Shown here piece by piece: positions 1 to 11,599 of a DNA stretch of 64,000 nt (positions are counted from its first letter, which is position 1; each line of letters begins with the position of its first letter). The stretch is taken from the NCBI RefSeq assembly GCF_000283155.1, contig NW_004454182.1, positions 728,589-792,588 of the forward strand, read 5' to 3'. Source of the stretch: Ceratotherium simum simum (Eukaryota; Chordata; Mammalia; Perissodactyla; Rhinocerotidae). The position numbers and the translations under genes are program-made. The notes beneath the pieces were generated by a model. The model worked only from the letters and a program-made list of their open reading frames with translations, did no database searches and was not told the DNA's origin.

Positions 1-668
1 TTCACAGAATCATACATGATTGACTGTAAAAGTTATGTGATCTGCTAACAGAAATAATTGGGAAACTGTGTGCAGTAAATATGACAAAGCATATTTAGCT
101 CATACACATCAACAAGCAAAGCTTTCAAACTTCAAGAGATAAACAGAGATATGATGTGGTAGATAATTCACAGGTGTGGGCATGCAGTTAGTAAAAATCA
201 TGGAAAAAAACTACATAAGAATCAAATACAGAAAAATTAATTCGATGACTAGGTACTTTTCAATTAGGAAAAAAAGTCAACAAATGTAATGGTGATGAGA
301 GCAGTGATGAAGGCACTTTGTTGGTGGCAATTTAAATTGGAAATTCTATTTCTGAGAATTTATCTAAAGAAAATCATCCAAAAGATAGGCAAACATTATA
401 GGCATAAGCATGTTCATCTGCTGCTATTTAGAATTAGGGAAGCAGGAAATAGCCTCAAGACTATTCTATATTACACAGCATGCGACCCATTTTTGCAATG
501 ATCGGAAATCCTTCTTAGAGAGCAATGAGAAGGGGGAGGCAATTTGAGAGCTTTATTTTTATTCTGCTGTTTTTGAAAACTACTAAGAAGGAAAGAAAAG
601 CAAAATCAGAACTTTGGTTGATTCTCCTAGCAAATTGTTAATTGTTAATGCTTTTAAAATGCACTTAC
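1..668 (-). other. ASB5: 5' part of ASB5 intron 3
   Basis: This begins with the strong donor GTAAGT at 668 and continues out of the window at base 1. It is AT-rich with no repeat or conserved motif that I can name. The 70-codon plus-strand ORF at 289-501 has no recognisable protein character. Confidence 0.85.
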
Positions 669-776
669 ATTAGCCCCAGCTTCCAGAAGAGTTCTGGCAC
701 AGCCAACATGATCTCCAAGGCAGGCTTCGTGCAATGGGGTGACATGGTCTATGGTTACTGCATTTACATTATAACC
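669..776 (-). CDS. ASB5: ASB5 exon 3 (ankyrin repeat, residues ~93-128)
   Basis: This 108-base internal coding exon is exactly 36 codons, phase 0 at both ends. It reads GYNVNAVTIDHV and then TPLHEACLGDH, followed by an ARTLLEAGAN helix. The TPLHEA turn and the LLEAGAN end are the hallmark of an ankyrin repeat. The acceptor is CATATTTAG just above 776 and the donor is TAAT|GTAAGT at 669/668. ASB5 is the substrate-recognition subunit of a Cullin-5/Elongin B-C E3 ubiquitin ligase; the ankyrin repeats bind the target and a C-terminal SOCS box, not in this window, binds Elongin. From memory, the sequence is nearly identical to human ASB5, with I for L in VTIDH and G for A in DHVGCAR. The following exon should begin VNAITIDG and lies before base 1. 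Other ASB family members (ASB9, ASB11, ASB13) are less similar here. Confidence 0.95.
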
Positions 777-1269
777 CTAAATATGACATGAATAATATTG
801 AAAGGTGAATAAAAAGTTACATAAAATCGTCTCTATAATTGTCATTAGAGAGTGATATAAAAGATCAGAAAATCTCAGGCAAACCAGGTTTCAGTTTAGC
901 GGGAATGGGCAGGGCCAGTTCAAACGCCATAGAGTGAATCAGTTGTCAAAACTCCTGAGCCCCATTATGGTAACACTATCATATCTAAACCCAATACCAC
1001 CTTAGGCAGTTTGTTCAATAGATTCTGAGTGTTCTCTTTAAGTTTTGCTTTTTAAACTTCTTTTGGTCTTTATGAATTATTTTGGTTGTTATTGTTATTT
1101 TGTCTTTTATTTTGTAGAACTGAAGACTTTTTATAGGCTGGATCACTTGTTTTGATTGGGGCTATAAAATTATAGGTCAGCCCTGAATGAGGGGGAAAAA
1201 GCTCTAAATTGTAGTAAACTGCTTTGTGAATTTTTGTCCCTAAATAGATGTGAGTAGATTCTATGCTGG

Positions 1270-1440
1270 TTGTCAAGAGCTCTCACTGTGGAGTCAGTTA
1301 GACTTGGGTTTGACCTGGCTCCATAATGCAGTAATTATTTTAATCTGGACACGTATAATAACTTCTAAATTTTAGGATTATCATGAAGATTAAATGAGAT
1401 GATGCATGTTAAACAAATAGTATAGTGCCCAGAACATAGA
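1270..1440 (+). repeat. MIR SINE
   Basis: Decayed MIR core: GTGGAGTCAGTTAGACTTGG, then the ATTAAATGAGATGATGCATG tail segment and AGTGCCCAGAACATAG. The order matches the MIR consensus on the plus strand. Confidence 0.7.
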
Positions 1441-2109
1441 AAATATTTTATTTCATTTTATTATTCAATCAAAACTAAGTAAACACTTTAAAAAATGTTA
1501 TTCCAATTAAACTAATGACATCAGACTAAAATAACTAAATATTATAAGGATATGAGATTCTTTGCCTTCTTGCTATTTTTGGTAATTCATTGTCTATTGA
1601 CAATCATACTAAGCACTATAATAGGAAGATTTTCATGGCCAGATCCCCAGAGTATATTACAGATTACCATGATCTGTAATACCAGAATGGACACAAAGAA
1701 TCTTAAAATGAAGGCAAGATAATAAATAATCACACCAAATCATTATCACTAGCAAGTGGTAATTTTTAAGATCCCTTAAAGTGTCCTTCCAAAGATTTCG
1801 AATTGGCTGGGCAGCAGTCAGACGTGGGGAGCGAATTTTGAACTGCCACTCACTGGAGTGACCAGATGACAGAAGCATCTGCGAAGGTCAAGATTCCCTT
1901 TCCTATAGGGCTTTGGGGACAGCCTCCGACTCTTTTTGGCTGGGCTGTCAATGGATATGAGACACGTGTTGAGAACTATCCTAAGCCTGCTCTTCTCTCA
2001 AAGAACTAACTGCATGACCCTTTCAGGGCGGGGGGTGGGGAGCCTATAGAAATTATCAACCTTGTGGCAGCACAGTCACCTGGTTATCACGGAACTGGAA
2101 GGCCCTACG

Positions 2110-2240
2110 GGAGCATCTTGTCCTACATTTTCACTTTACAGATGAGAAATGGAGGGTCAGATAGGCTGTGGTTCACCTCCAGTGCCTGCCTGGAATTAGG
2201 TCCCCTGAATCCCACGGCAGTGCTCTTTACACTGGACAAC
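2110..2240 (-). repeat. MIR SINE, degraded
   Basis: Contains TTTACAGATGAGAAATGGAG and TGCCTGGAATTAGGTCCCC, the reversed MIR order (tail, core, head). Weak but consistent. Confidence 0.5.
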
Positions 2241-2284
2241 ACTACCCTTCCTTCCCTCATAGCCAGCTGAGAAAATTCCTTCCT

Positions 2285-2450
2285 CCTTGATCCTGGAAGC
2301 ACTGGAGCAGCGACTTCCAGATCTGGGTGTGCATTTGAATCACACTGGAAAATTTTAAAAATGCACAGGCTAAGCCAGAGTACTTTCTGTTTCAATAAGG
2401 AATCTGTGGTTTTCATTTTTCCTCTGGTGAGTCTGATGAGCAGGCAGCTG
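2285..2450 (+). repeat. MER5-like hAT DNA transposon fragment
   Basis: GTGTGCATTTGAATCACACTGG followed by an AAAATGCACAG segment and GGTGAGTCTGATGAGCAGG parallels MER5A (GTGCATCAGAATCACCTGG ... GGTGATGCTGATGC). Terminal repeats are eroded. Confidence 0.6.
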
Positions 2451-2916
2451 TAGAAATGATTGTTCTGTAGCTTTCAGACGCAATTCCCCACAACAAATCA
2501 CAGATTCCATAATGTAAAAAAGATTGTTTAGGCATCTGATCTGATTACCCCTTTTTGGATATTTTATGACTGAACTAAGTCTGGGATTAGCTGTATACAT
2601 TGTACAGAGTTAAGCATATTTAAAATGCTTAATGAATAATACATACATCCAATTACTTCTTGCTTAAATACATTTATCAATGAACAAATACACTGTATGG
2701 GAAACTGGAAATACTAAAACATAAGATTATACCAAAATATTTATAAAGAAGTTTCAAAGATAAATGAGAAACTATGGACTTGATTGATATATGAGTTAAA
2801 ATAAGACTAGTAAAATTTACTAAGCAGTTTTATTATCTTTGAGTTGACTACTTTTGACAATTAATGTTCTATGCTCATGGGACGGGGCATATTTTAGGCT
2901 ATATTTAATATTTCAC

Positions 2917-2996
2917 CTGTGATAATAATGTTCTCAGAGCAAGAAGGCGACCTTGACTTGCTGCTTCGTGTAGTGGCGATCGATCTGCCCAGGAAC
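2917..2996 (-). CDS. ASB5: ASB5 exon 2 (ankyrin repeat, residues ~66-92)
   Basis: This 80-base exon completes the split glycine codon (G from exon 1 plus GT) and then encodes 26 residues, SWADRSPLHEAASQG followed by RLLALRTLLSQ. This is the first ankyrin repeat (SPLHEAA, then two short helices). The acceptor is pyrimidine-rich, TTTTCTTTTCTGACAG, immediately above 2996; the donor is CACAG|GTGAAA at 2917/2916. Phase 1 entry and phase 0 exit fit exons 1 and 3 exactly, so the three exons join without a frameshift or stop. The exon is too short to stand out as an ORF and was found by homology and splice signals. Residue content matches ASB5 of other mammals as I recall it. Confidence 0.95.
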
Positions 2997-3002
2997 CTGT
3001 CA

Positions 3003-4670
3003 GAAAAGAAAACAAAAATCTGTGAGTCACAGTAAACTCTGATAGACACAGTCAATTCCTGTGACATATGTACTATTCAGATTCAGTGTGCAACCAGGTG
3101 ACCAAGACACTTAGACCACACACCAGGAAATTCGATTCTTAGCTGAAGGATCCAGATTGGCAGTTTCCAAATCCAGAGGGCTACATCACACGTTCTGGAA
3201 CGGACCTACCCAAGACTTCCTATACCTTTTGAATTATCCTCCAAAGAGGAGGAGGATTACAGTCACTAGATCTGCCACATGTACCAAAAATCTCCATTTC
3301 GTGGTTTTTCAGACAGAATCCAGAAAAACAACTTTTCTGCCTGTTTAGCAGGGATAGCAGTTGGAACACCCACCTCTCCACACTTCCCGCCTGCCCTGCT
3401 GTTCCCCTGCTCCCTGCACCCCCCACAGCCGTGTCCTGAGGTGTAAGGGGGCTGTACATGTGGCCAAGGAGGGTGAAGTAGCTGATCGCCAAGGCCTAAT
3501 ACGTGGAATAAGCCAGGCAGGCCCTAGAAAGGGGGTGTCATAGGTTGGGAGGGGCAGACTATCTTCAGTGTTTGCAATGGTGCTGAGAGTGCCAAGGGCT
3601 CACTCGGGGGTCACTGATTCTCCATGTGCCAGTGGTTGGTGGATGGTGGCACTGAAACCCTCCAACCCCGTGCCCTGGTGGAGAAAGCACTGACCTGTCA
3701 TGTCTCCCAAGTCCCCCTCTTCTGATGTGCCTTTTGCACCCCTCCCGTGAGAAAAATCAGTGCCCTCCCATGTGAAAATCGCCTTTTCTTTCCCTCCCCC
3801 AGCCCCTCTGGGCATCCAGACACCATCCAGAGGTACAGCCTCCCCTCCCATCTCTCCCACCCTTGTGGTCCACCCAGGTGGCTTTATAAGATACTGGGTT
3901 GGTGCACAGTGATTCTCTTGTAATGTAAACAGGACCAGCATTATTGGTTCTATTTAATGGACTATTTAATGGACATGAGAGATCATGTTGGAGGTTTTAA
4001 AGTAATTAAATATGCAGACTATGCAAATCAGGGAAACATTCATTTAAAGGGTATCATTGGCTGATAAATTAATGCAATGTTGAATAGAGAGAAAATCTTC
4101 CCACTGTAATGTGATAATGTTTGCTAATAATTGTCTCCTTGTCTACCACCCTTCCCCCTCTTTTGGATAGATATGATGCAATAAATAAAAATAATCTTTT
4201 TAAAAACTGCTAATCAGTCCCAGTGCAATTGAAATAAAGTCACTTAGCTGTTAATCAGAAACATAAATTTTATGAAAAGCATGTCTAAAGCTTGTTTAAA
4301 TAGGTCAGGAAAATTATCTGAAACATAGTAGGGTGTGGTGCTTTAGAAACCACCTCATTCCTCCTACATTTCATACCCTTGGAAAAGTTTACACATATAC
4401 CTATGCTTCTGTATTGCGGTCTTACAGTAGAACTTTGCCACAAAACCATAAGTGAGATCTAAGTGATTCCATTGAATAAAACGTGGGACACTCATCATAA
4501 GGTTAATGAAATGATCAAATGAGCCTGGTATAGAGTATAGAAATGAACTGCCAATCATCGATCTTTTTATATCCAATGACATTTTGGGGTTTTATTGAAA
4601 ATCCAAATCCTAAGAGAAAGAGGGCAGAGTCTCTCTTTTCCTTACTGCTGATTTACCAGCAATGGTAATA
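3003..4670. other. Unique intron segment, GC-rich at 3350-3860
   Basis: No repeat recognised. About 3350-3860 is unusually GC-rich for this intron and carries ORFs on both strands (3361-3543 plus, 3600-3941 minus) whose proline/glycine-rich translations resemble no family I know. They are probably composition artefacts. An ATGCAAAT octamer occurs near 4022. Confidence 0.4.
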
Positions 4671-4674
4671 ATGG

Positions 4675-4890
4675 CTAATGTGGAATAGTGTTTACCATGT
4701 ACACTAGTCCAAGCACTGCGCACTATACCTCATTTAGTTTTCAAAACTCTTTGAGGTACAGACAATTATTATTTATATCTTAAAGTTGAGGAAATGAGAG
4801 CTAGAAGAAATGGAATCATTCAAAGGGAGTCACACAGTCTAACTCTAGGGCTGATACTCCTGCTTACGACACTGCACTATTGTCTTTGTT
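4675..4890 (-). repeat. MIR SINE
   Basis: Reads in reversed MIR order: CCAAGCACTGCGCACTATAC, CTCATTTAGTTTTCAAAACTC, TTGAGGAAATGAGAGC and AGTCACACAGTCTAAC. The 88-codon ORF at 4794-5060 overlaps it and is not a gene. Confidence 0.75.
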
Positions 4891-6300
4891 TTGCCTTTCC
4901 TTCTAGCATTGTTTCTTGCCTATCCAAAAAAAATAGCAACCCAGACATCCAATTCTTTGAGTTTTCAACTGAGAAAAGAGTTATTGTTATTAGCTTTTGT
5001 GTATTATTTCTTTTCAGTATGCAACACTCCTATTATAGATTAAAAGCAGAATTGAAATAATGCACGCCAATAAATATTTGTTGATAGGACAAAATATGAT
5101 GGTAAAATAATAACTTATAAGAAATTGGAACATTATGCTCTTACTAAATAAAACACAAAAGTCACCATCATAAATAATCTTTTGGGGAACAACTATGTTT
5201 CAAGTTCCAGCTTCCAAGATGAAATTTGATGCTTTAAGAATCATGCGCATCCATTTGTTTTATCATTAAAGTAAACAATTTGATTGCAGAGTGAAACACT
5301 GAGGACTTTAGAATATAACCCAATTTCACTGTCAATATTTAAATTAGAAAATTATAATATTAACTTTCCAAACGGATTGCATATGTGAAACCACTATGGT
5401 CAGTTTAATCTGCTCTGCATAGTAAATTAATAAGGTTTTAAGTAATCCATGCCTAAATGTAGGTTAGAATTTAAATAATCATTTATAGTATTTATAATGA
5501 TTGTGTGCTCCTTCTTGTATAATGGCTTAAAAATTTCATTACCCTTAATTTATCTCTAAAAGCTGTATGCAGAATTATAGGATGCTGATTCATTATGCTG
5601 CCTGTTCTTCCATTGTTACTAGCTAACAGGACAATTAACCAGATGTTGGGATTGAGAAAAGCCTAGAGAAATGGCCTTTTGGGTTCATTTTGGGCTCATT
5701 TCCTTGTGGTATTTTATGATGACCTGTAAAGGGCAGCAAAGCTAACAACATTTGCAGCTGAGGGGAGCGTGATATTCCTCTTTTGCAAACTAATGTGTTT
5801 GTCCATTAAAAAGACTGTATTAGTCTTCTGAACAATTTCAGCATTGCTTTTGGTGTTTACCAAAGAAAGAGAGAAGACAAGGAAAAGGGTCATTTAGAAA
5901 ACAGGCCACACAAGGGCCAAAATAAAGAAATGTAAGTATTCGAATTTACCACCCATATCCCCAGCCCCACTTATCCCCGCCCTGCCCCTCCCCAGACTGT
6001 CACACAGCTTTCTGCCCTCACTGTCATTTTCTTTATCACCAAGACAAGTCCATTACGGTGGCAGAAAAAAAGCTGAAGCCAGATTTTGTGTATGTGGATT
6101 TGCTATTATTTCTATTAATATGATCTCCACTGGCATGAAAAGAGAGTTAAATGGCACAGTAATCTGTGGGAAAGTGGGGGCGGGTGGTTAGTGAGAAAAC
6201 CACTGACAAGAGATGGTGTTGGGTGAGGGATCCGCGGCCCATCAGGCAGGGACAAAGGCTTGTAAGAGTGCACTGCCCTATTATTTCCTCAGATGAACTC
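4890..6300. other. Unique intron DNA, no recognised repeat
   Basis: AT-rich sequence without a repeat I can name. The segment around 5560-5920 is free of repeats and slightly less AT-rich; it could be conserved noncoding DNA, but this cannot be judged without an alignment. Confidence 0.35.
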
Positions 6301-6311
6301 AGCTCTGCTCA

Positions 6312-6325
6312 TCTGCAGGGGGCGC
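6312..6325 (+). promoter_or_regulatory. CTCF-like binding motif
   Basis: TCTGCAGGGGGCGC matches the 14-base CTCF core consensus CCASYAGRKGGCRS at 12 of 14 positions by my count, including the whole AGGGGGCGC half. It lies in intron 1, about 3.3 kb from exon 2. Occupancy cannot be known from sequence. Confidence 0.5.
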
Positions 6326-6349
6326 CTGCTGTCTGTCATGATTCCTTAA

Positions 6350-6425
6350 AGGAGGAGGCAGGGCAGGGAGCAGGAGGAAGAGGAGAAGGAAGGGGAGACG
6401 AGGAGGAAGTGAGAAATGAGATGGG
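6350..6425 (+). repeat. Purine-rich low-complexity tract
   Basis: Almost pure GA sequence (GGAGGAAGAGGAGAAGGAAG and similar) just downstream of the CTCF-like motif. It could adopt a triplex form. The overlapping ORF (6166-6573) owes its Glu/Gly-rich region to it. Confidence 0.75.
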
Positions 6426-6469
6426 GTCTAGAGCCCAGAAGCTCACGAGGAAAAAGACTGAGGGGCCAG

Positions 6470-6640
6470 GACAGCCTGGATTTGCCTCCCAGTTTAGGAC
6501 AGTGGCCTTCATGAAGTCATCTAACCTCTCCGAGAGTCAGGTCCTCCTAAAACGGGAAAAGCACTATCTATGAGACAGGGTTGAGGGGGGATTAGAAACA
6601 AGCAGCTAAGTGCCTGCTAGGAAAATGGACAGTAAATAAT
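6470..6640 (+). repeat. MIR SINE, degraded
   Basis: CATGAAGTCATCTAACCTCTC and a following AAAACGGGAAAAGCAC parallel the MIR core (AAGTTACTTAACCTCTC, TAAAATGGG). Confidence 0.5.
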
Positions 6641-6969
6641 ACCTGGTATTCTTTGCTACACACATAAACTGATAAATAGGGGATATTTTAATATGAATTT
6701 TAGAGAACAATCCTTTTTCTCCAAAACTGGGAAACTGGAGCCATAAATAACAGCATCTATTGACTAAAATGATTTTCAATGCTATCAGCTTAATTAAGCA
6801 AACTATATGAAAGCAATTGAATGATTTATAAACGTATTTAAGCCAACAATCAACACTGCAGCTACATTTTTCTTTCCTAAGTAAGCTATAAGCAATAAAG
6901 GTATATCAATCTATGAAAAGAGTAATTCATAGTACATACACGCTATTTGATGAAAAACATTTTTTGTTT

Positions 6970-7027
6970 GTTTTGAATTCTGCATGCTTAACTCCCATGT
7001 TTTGAATTCTGCATACTTAACTCCCAA
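6970..7027 (+). repeat. 29-bp tandem duplication (2 copies)
   Basis: Unit GTTTTGAATTCTGCATGCTT plus AACTCCCAT at 6970-6998 is repeated at 6999-7027 with two substitutions. A simple local duplication in unique intron DNA. Confidence 0.95.
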
Positions 7028-9000
7028 GCAACCCCATCTCTTTTGGTTCCTTGTAATTCCTTAGAAGAATTTCTGTAATTAATCTGGTAACACGCGAGAA
7101 TCAAATGATACTTTATCACGTTCCAGTTTCTGTTTTGAACTAAGTCTTCACTCCTTCCTATTTCTCTCCTTCAAAATCTGAAATATAACAACTGTAAATT
7201 TCTATTCAAATGTGTTCAGTGTTAAACATCTTACCTTTCAATACAGATATGCTTTATATTATAAAGATTTCTATAAGCTTTCTCAAGACCAAATGAAATA
7301 CAAATATCTTCATACATAACAATTCAGTAACTTTATAATCTTTCTAGACTTTAATTGGGTATCTAAGATTAAAAGAATGTTCAATTTAACTCTTTAGGAT
7401 AAATTAGTCAGTGTGAAAATTGTTTTACAAAATGTCTGTAACTTTCACCATGCAAAGCAAATGCCTACTGTTATGGTCTCCGTAGCTGCACAGGAGGTCA
7501 CCGGCTATATTTAGAAACAACACGAGTTCTCAGACATCTGGTATATAATTTACAGAGAGAGAGCCTACCCTGTTCTGTAAACATCACATTGCCAGAGCAA
7601 AAACACTCACGTTCTTAGATATACACAGCTTGGGAAGGGTCTATACCGTACCTAAGTCACCATCTCCCCATGGCACTTCAAGCCAGCCACTGTCGAGGTA
7701 AATCCGACTCATGTCTTTTTCTATCAGCGTCAAAAAAGAAAAATTGCTTGTCATTTGCTGGTTCTATTCGGCCATTTTAAGGTGCCCTAAGCTCCTTGTA
7801 ATGTGACCTTTCAGCTCCAGAAAGAAAAACAGCTTTTTAAAAGCTGATTTGTTTTCAAAATTGCCTTTTTTATTGATCGCTCTTCTTTATTTGAGAAATT
7901 GCTGATAGTAACTTATTTTTTCTCCTTACAGTATGTGCCTTGCAATGAATTAAAAGTATTACAATTAGACTTCTGCCCATGGCTATGATGAAACCATTTT
8001 ATTTTTTAGAAAGTCTTTGCCATCTTAGGCCCCTCAGCAGAGAGGGAATGTAGACTCCTTCGAGAGCAAACCTAGCAGAGGGGCAAGTGGCTTTCCGAAT
8101 TTGGGTCATACCCACTTTTTCTCAGTGGTCTCAACCTAGGAAAGGCACAACACTTTTCTCAAATAAGGAATGATAAGGAGAGGTGAGAAGCAATGACATT
8201 TTCATACATGAATCTGAGTGCAAAATGTTAATACATTTTATAGCTCCCTTAGCCACAAAATATCAAATCAACAATCTTCTACATAATGGAGGTGGATTTA
8301 CCATGAAGCCAATGAAACGTAAATTCAGGACCCCCAATTGTGGGACACTTTCTAAGACTCTGTATCTAATTTCATGTTATTTTTCTTAAAGAAGATCCCA
8401 AAATGTGGATAAGCTTCATGCTCAACATCATCTTGCCTATCTCTATTCACAAGTTTACAAAATAATTCAAAATCAACAGGCATGTATTGACCTTTATTGT
8501 GTATTTTTCTAACAGATTAACAGAGCCATATAAATCCTCGAGGACATGGTTGATAAAGAGGGAAGTCATGTGTTGCCAAAACCAGTCTCTTCAAAGATTG
8601 ATGCTGTCCTTGTCTTTCTTTTCTTATCATCTCTCTGAAAATTTCCTCAGACTAATGCTAGTCCAGATCTGAAACCACCAGGTTCACCTGTACCTTAGGA
8701 ACTTCAGGTATACATAATGAATTGCATGGACATGCAACTCACTCTAAATCATTTCTTGTTCACTGTCTAGAACCCTCCATTAGTTGGAAGAAGACAGTGT
8801 ATGGGGCTGAACAGAAAAATACAACAGATAAGTGACAACACTGCTGTGGTTTATCTCAAGGAAAAAGACTAAATTTTCAACTAAGTGAAGATAGCGGTTT
8901 CCCCCATGGATATCCAAAATCAAGAGACAAAGAGTTTTTAAGACCTTTTTGAGAAAATAGTGCTGTTCTTGGGAGAGACTACCCAGTCACCCCAATGAAC
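7028..9000. other. Intron DNA, largely unassigned
   Basis: AT-rich sequence. A segment near 8285-8460 (CCATGAAGCCAATGAAACG, later TTTTCTTAAAGAAGATCCC) recalls an old hAT-type DNA transposon, but I cannot assign it. Nothing else recognised. Confidence 0.3.
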
Positions 9001-9004
9001 CATT

Positions 9005-9210
9005 CCTGATCATTGGGGCTGTGGACAGAGCATGTTGGACATCTTCACAGAGACCTGAGTTCAAATTCCAGCACAGATACTAGTTATGTGACCTTGAGTA
9101 GTTATTTAACCTCTTGAACCTCAACTGGAAAGGGAGGGATAATTCTATCTACATCATAGGGTTGTAGTGAATGTGAAGTACTTTCACATAGTGCTTAACA
9201 CATTTGAAAT
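9005..9210 (+). repeat. MIR SINE
   Basis: GAGTTCAAATTCCAGCACAG, TATGTGACCTTGAGTAG, TTTAACCTCTTGAACCTCA and a CATAGGGTTGTAGTGA tail follow the MIR consensus in order; a near full-length copy. Confidence 0.85.
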
Positions 9211-9419
9211 ACGATAATACAATCCAAATTCCATTTTAGACAATTACTTCCATATATCTGCCCCATGAGCTTTCTACTACACCTTCTAAACAGAAGATAG
9301 AATAACTTAACTTATTTAGGATTATGAAGTTTTAGTGCATCTTATTTCCCTTGCCTATATATCTGCGGGAGATACAATTAGATGGCGAATGGTCAAAATT
9401 TAGAGACAATTATCAAGTC

Positions 9420-9700
9420 TGTATGGATAACTCTCCAATCCATATCTCTTACCTGGCCTCTTCCACAGATTTTAATGCCACATTTTAAAATTTATTTCTA
9501 GACATTCACCTAGATATTTTGCCAGCATCTCAGGACATTTCTAAAAGCGAACTCATCACCTTTCTCTCAAAACCAGCTATTTCTTTTTGCTTCTCTATTG
9601 CTTTAAACAGTGTTACCATTCCCTCTGTTACCTGGAACTCATAATATGGTCTTAAATTTAAGCACAGTCATTTTCACAGAAACTTCATATATATTGACTA
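9420..9700 (+). repeat. L2 LINE fragment
   Basis: TTCTAGACATTCACCTAG, GCGAACTCATCACCTTTCTC and GTTACCATTCCCTCTG follow an internal L2 ORF2 stretch. The same stretch recurs from about 9930, so two L2 fragments of the same region lie in tandem. Confidence 0.55.
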
Positions 9701-9889
9701 TTTCATGGTCTTCTTTGCAAGCAGTCAGTTATTATTGGCCGAGGTATTTCTTTTTAGTCTTTTATTTTTCATGGATCCCCATCATCCCAAGCTCAGTCCT
9801 CGTATCTACCTATACTCACTCTTGTGGGGATCTCTCTAGTTCATTGATATAAATATTAACCACATGTTGATTACCCCAACTTGATACCC

Positions 9890-10790
9890 AGACCAGCTCT
9901 GTCCTCTAAATTCCAGCCTTGTATTTCCAGCTGGCTCTTCAGCTTCTCCACTTGGATATCTAAACAGGCGCTTCAACTTAACATGTCTCAAACCGTGATC
10001 CTCCCCAACCTCCTCCCTATCAGTGCATGGCAACTCCATTCATCCAGGTGCTCCGAGGCCAAAACCTTTGTGTAATCCTTAATTTCTCCCCATTTCTCGC
10101 ACCCCACAGGCAAACGCCGGTAAATCTTCTGTCTCTACCATTCACATGTAATCCAGACTTTGACTATTATCTCATGACCTACACTGCTGCTACCCTCGTC
10201 CAAGCCACCATTACCCTCACCTGACCTATTGCAAAAGCCTCCTGTGGTCTGTGTGTTTCCACCCACGCCCTTCCAACAGTCTGTCCTAAACACAGCAGCC
10301 AGAATGATCCTTTTAAAGTCAGAAAGAATCCAGTGGCTTCCCTTCTCAGCCAGAGTAAAATCCAAAGTCCTTGTCATGACCTGCAAGGTCTCCAGGCTCC
10401 TCTCTGACCTCAGGTTGTACCTCTCCTCACTGTCCATCATCCTAGTTCAGTCACACTTGCCTCCTCGTTTTTCCTTACACACACCATATACACTTCTTTC
10501 ACTACACCTGCAGTACTTCTTTCTGAGATCTTCACATGGCTTACTCTCTGACTTCCGTTCTCCCCTGAAATGTTACCTTATCAGAGAGCCCTTTCTTGAC
10601 CATCTTGTGTGAAAAAGTCCTCCCTGTCCCTCCCCTGTCGTTCATTCTGTCTCATTACCCTGCTCTGCTTTTGTTCTAGCACTTATTACCACTAGAACGT
10701 AAGATCTCAGAAAGTGGGACTTGGTATAGGTTGTCCATTGCTGTACCTTCAATATCTAGCACATCAATAATATTCATTGACTGAAGTTGT
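9890..10790 (+). repeat. L2 LINE, ORF2 C-terminus to 3' UTR
   Basis: The most informative L2 copy here. The 10229-10612 ORF retains the CR1/L2 reverse-transcriptase C-terminal block (LNTAARMILLK, IQWLPFSARVKSKVL, FRSPLKCYLIREPF). Just beyond, AACGTAAGATCTCAGAAAG and CAATATCTAGCACATC match the L2 3' end. The ORF is a decayed fragment of the LINE and not a host gene. Confidence 0.8.
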
Positions 10791-10914
10791 GGAGACACTT
10801 TAGAGCTTGGGTGCTCCGACTCCTAAATTCATTGGTTCTTAAATTGTGCCAAGCCTCTTGCCTTCCCCATCAAGGAGTCCTGAGAGTATTGCCTTGAGCA
10901 ATAGTCTTGTGCCT

Positions 10915-11010
10915 CACATTCATCCACTATTTATTCACTCACTAAACATTTACGATGGTCTACTAGGCAATTTTCACCCTTCTAGATGCCGGAGATACAC
11001 AGAGATGAAT
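10915..11010 (-). repeat. L2 3' end, antisense
   Basis: TTATTCACTCACTAAACATT, CTACTAGGCAATTTTC and GATGCCGGAGATACACAG are the reverse of the L2 3' terminal sequence (AGCGCCTAGAACAGTGCCTGG, TTGAATGAATGA). Confidence 0.65.
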
Positions 11011-11259
11011 TAATTATGGTCTATTTCCATTTGAACTCAATTAGGACCCTCTTAAACGGTTTTCCTAACACTAGTCTCTATCTCACCATTCTTGCCTGAA
11101 TACTGCCACTGAATTAAACTTCCAAAAGCACCTAGAGTTCCAGCTAGCCCATGCAGTGCCTTTCGGAAAATTAGAAAAGGCACCTTTTCCTTAGGCAGCC
11201 AAGCCCTACGCTGGGCACACATGCCCAGTCTGCACAACCGCTGAGGGCTGCCCTGAAGA

Positions 11260-11440
11260 CACCTCTAGGACCTTGTCACTCTCAGGCTCAAAACTTTAAT
11301 GGCTCCCCACTGAATATAGGCTAACATTCTTATCCTGGAATTAAAGGTGATCTACAATATGGATTATCTTCCTTTTTTGTTTTATTTTCTACTATTTACC
11401 TCCACATACCCCCTGCTTAAACTAAATGAGACTGTTGTAC
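11260..11440 (+). repeat. CR1-like LINE (L3/L2) fragment
   Basis: AGGCTCAAAACTTTAATGGC, then TCCCCACTGAATATAGG and AATTAAAGGTGATCTAC parallel the L3/L2 ORF2 C-terminal coding segment that ends in a TTCAAGGCCCT-like motif. Confidence 0.5.
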
Positions 11441-11599
11441 ATAGTCCCCCCAAAAATCTTTTTTCTTTCTTTTCTCATGGCACCTTCCGCCTGCTCAATT
11501 CTCTTTCTCATGCTGCAGAGTAATTTATTGAGGTGTATCCGTGTTTTGGTTCTCGTTTTTCCTGCTTAGCTTATGGGAGCATAGGAAGTCCAAATAGCA

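Larger units (their letters stand above)
777..2916 (-). other. ASB5: ASB5 intron 2 (2,140 bp)
   Basis: Phase 0 intron from GTGAAA at 2916 to CATATTTAG at 777. It holds a MIR (about 1270-1440), a weak second MIR (about 2110-2240) and a MER5-like fragment (about 2285-2450). The remainder, notably 1440-2100, has nothing I recognise. Confidence 0.92.

Noticed and set aside
6166..6573. 135-codon plus-strand ORF
   Set aside because: The Glu/Gly-rich middle comes from a GA low-complexity tract and the end from a MIR; no family resemblance.
10229..10612. 127-codon plus-strand ORF with real protein character
   Set aside because: It is the decayed reverse-transcriptase C-terminus of an L2 LINE and not a host gene.
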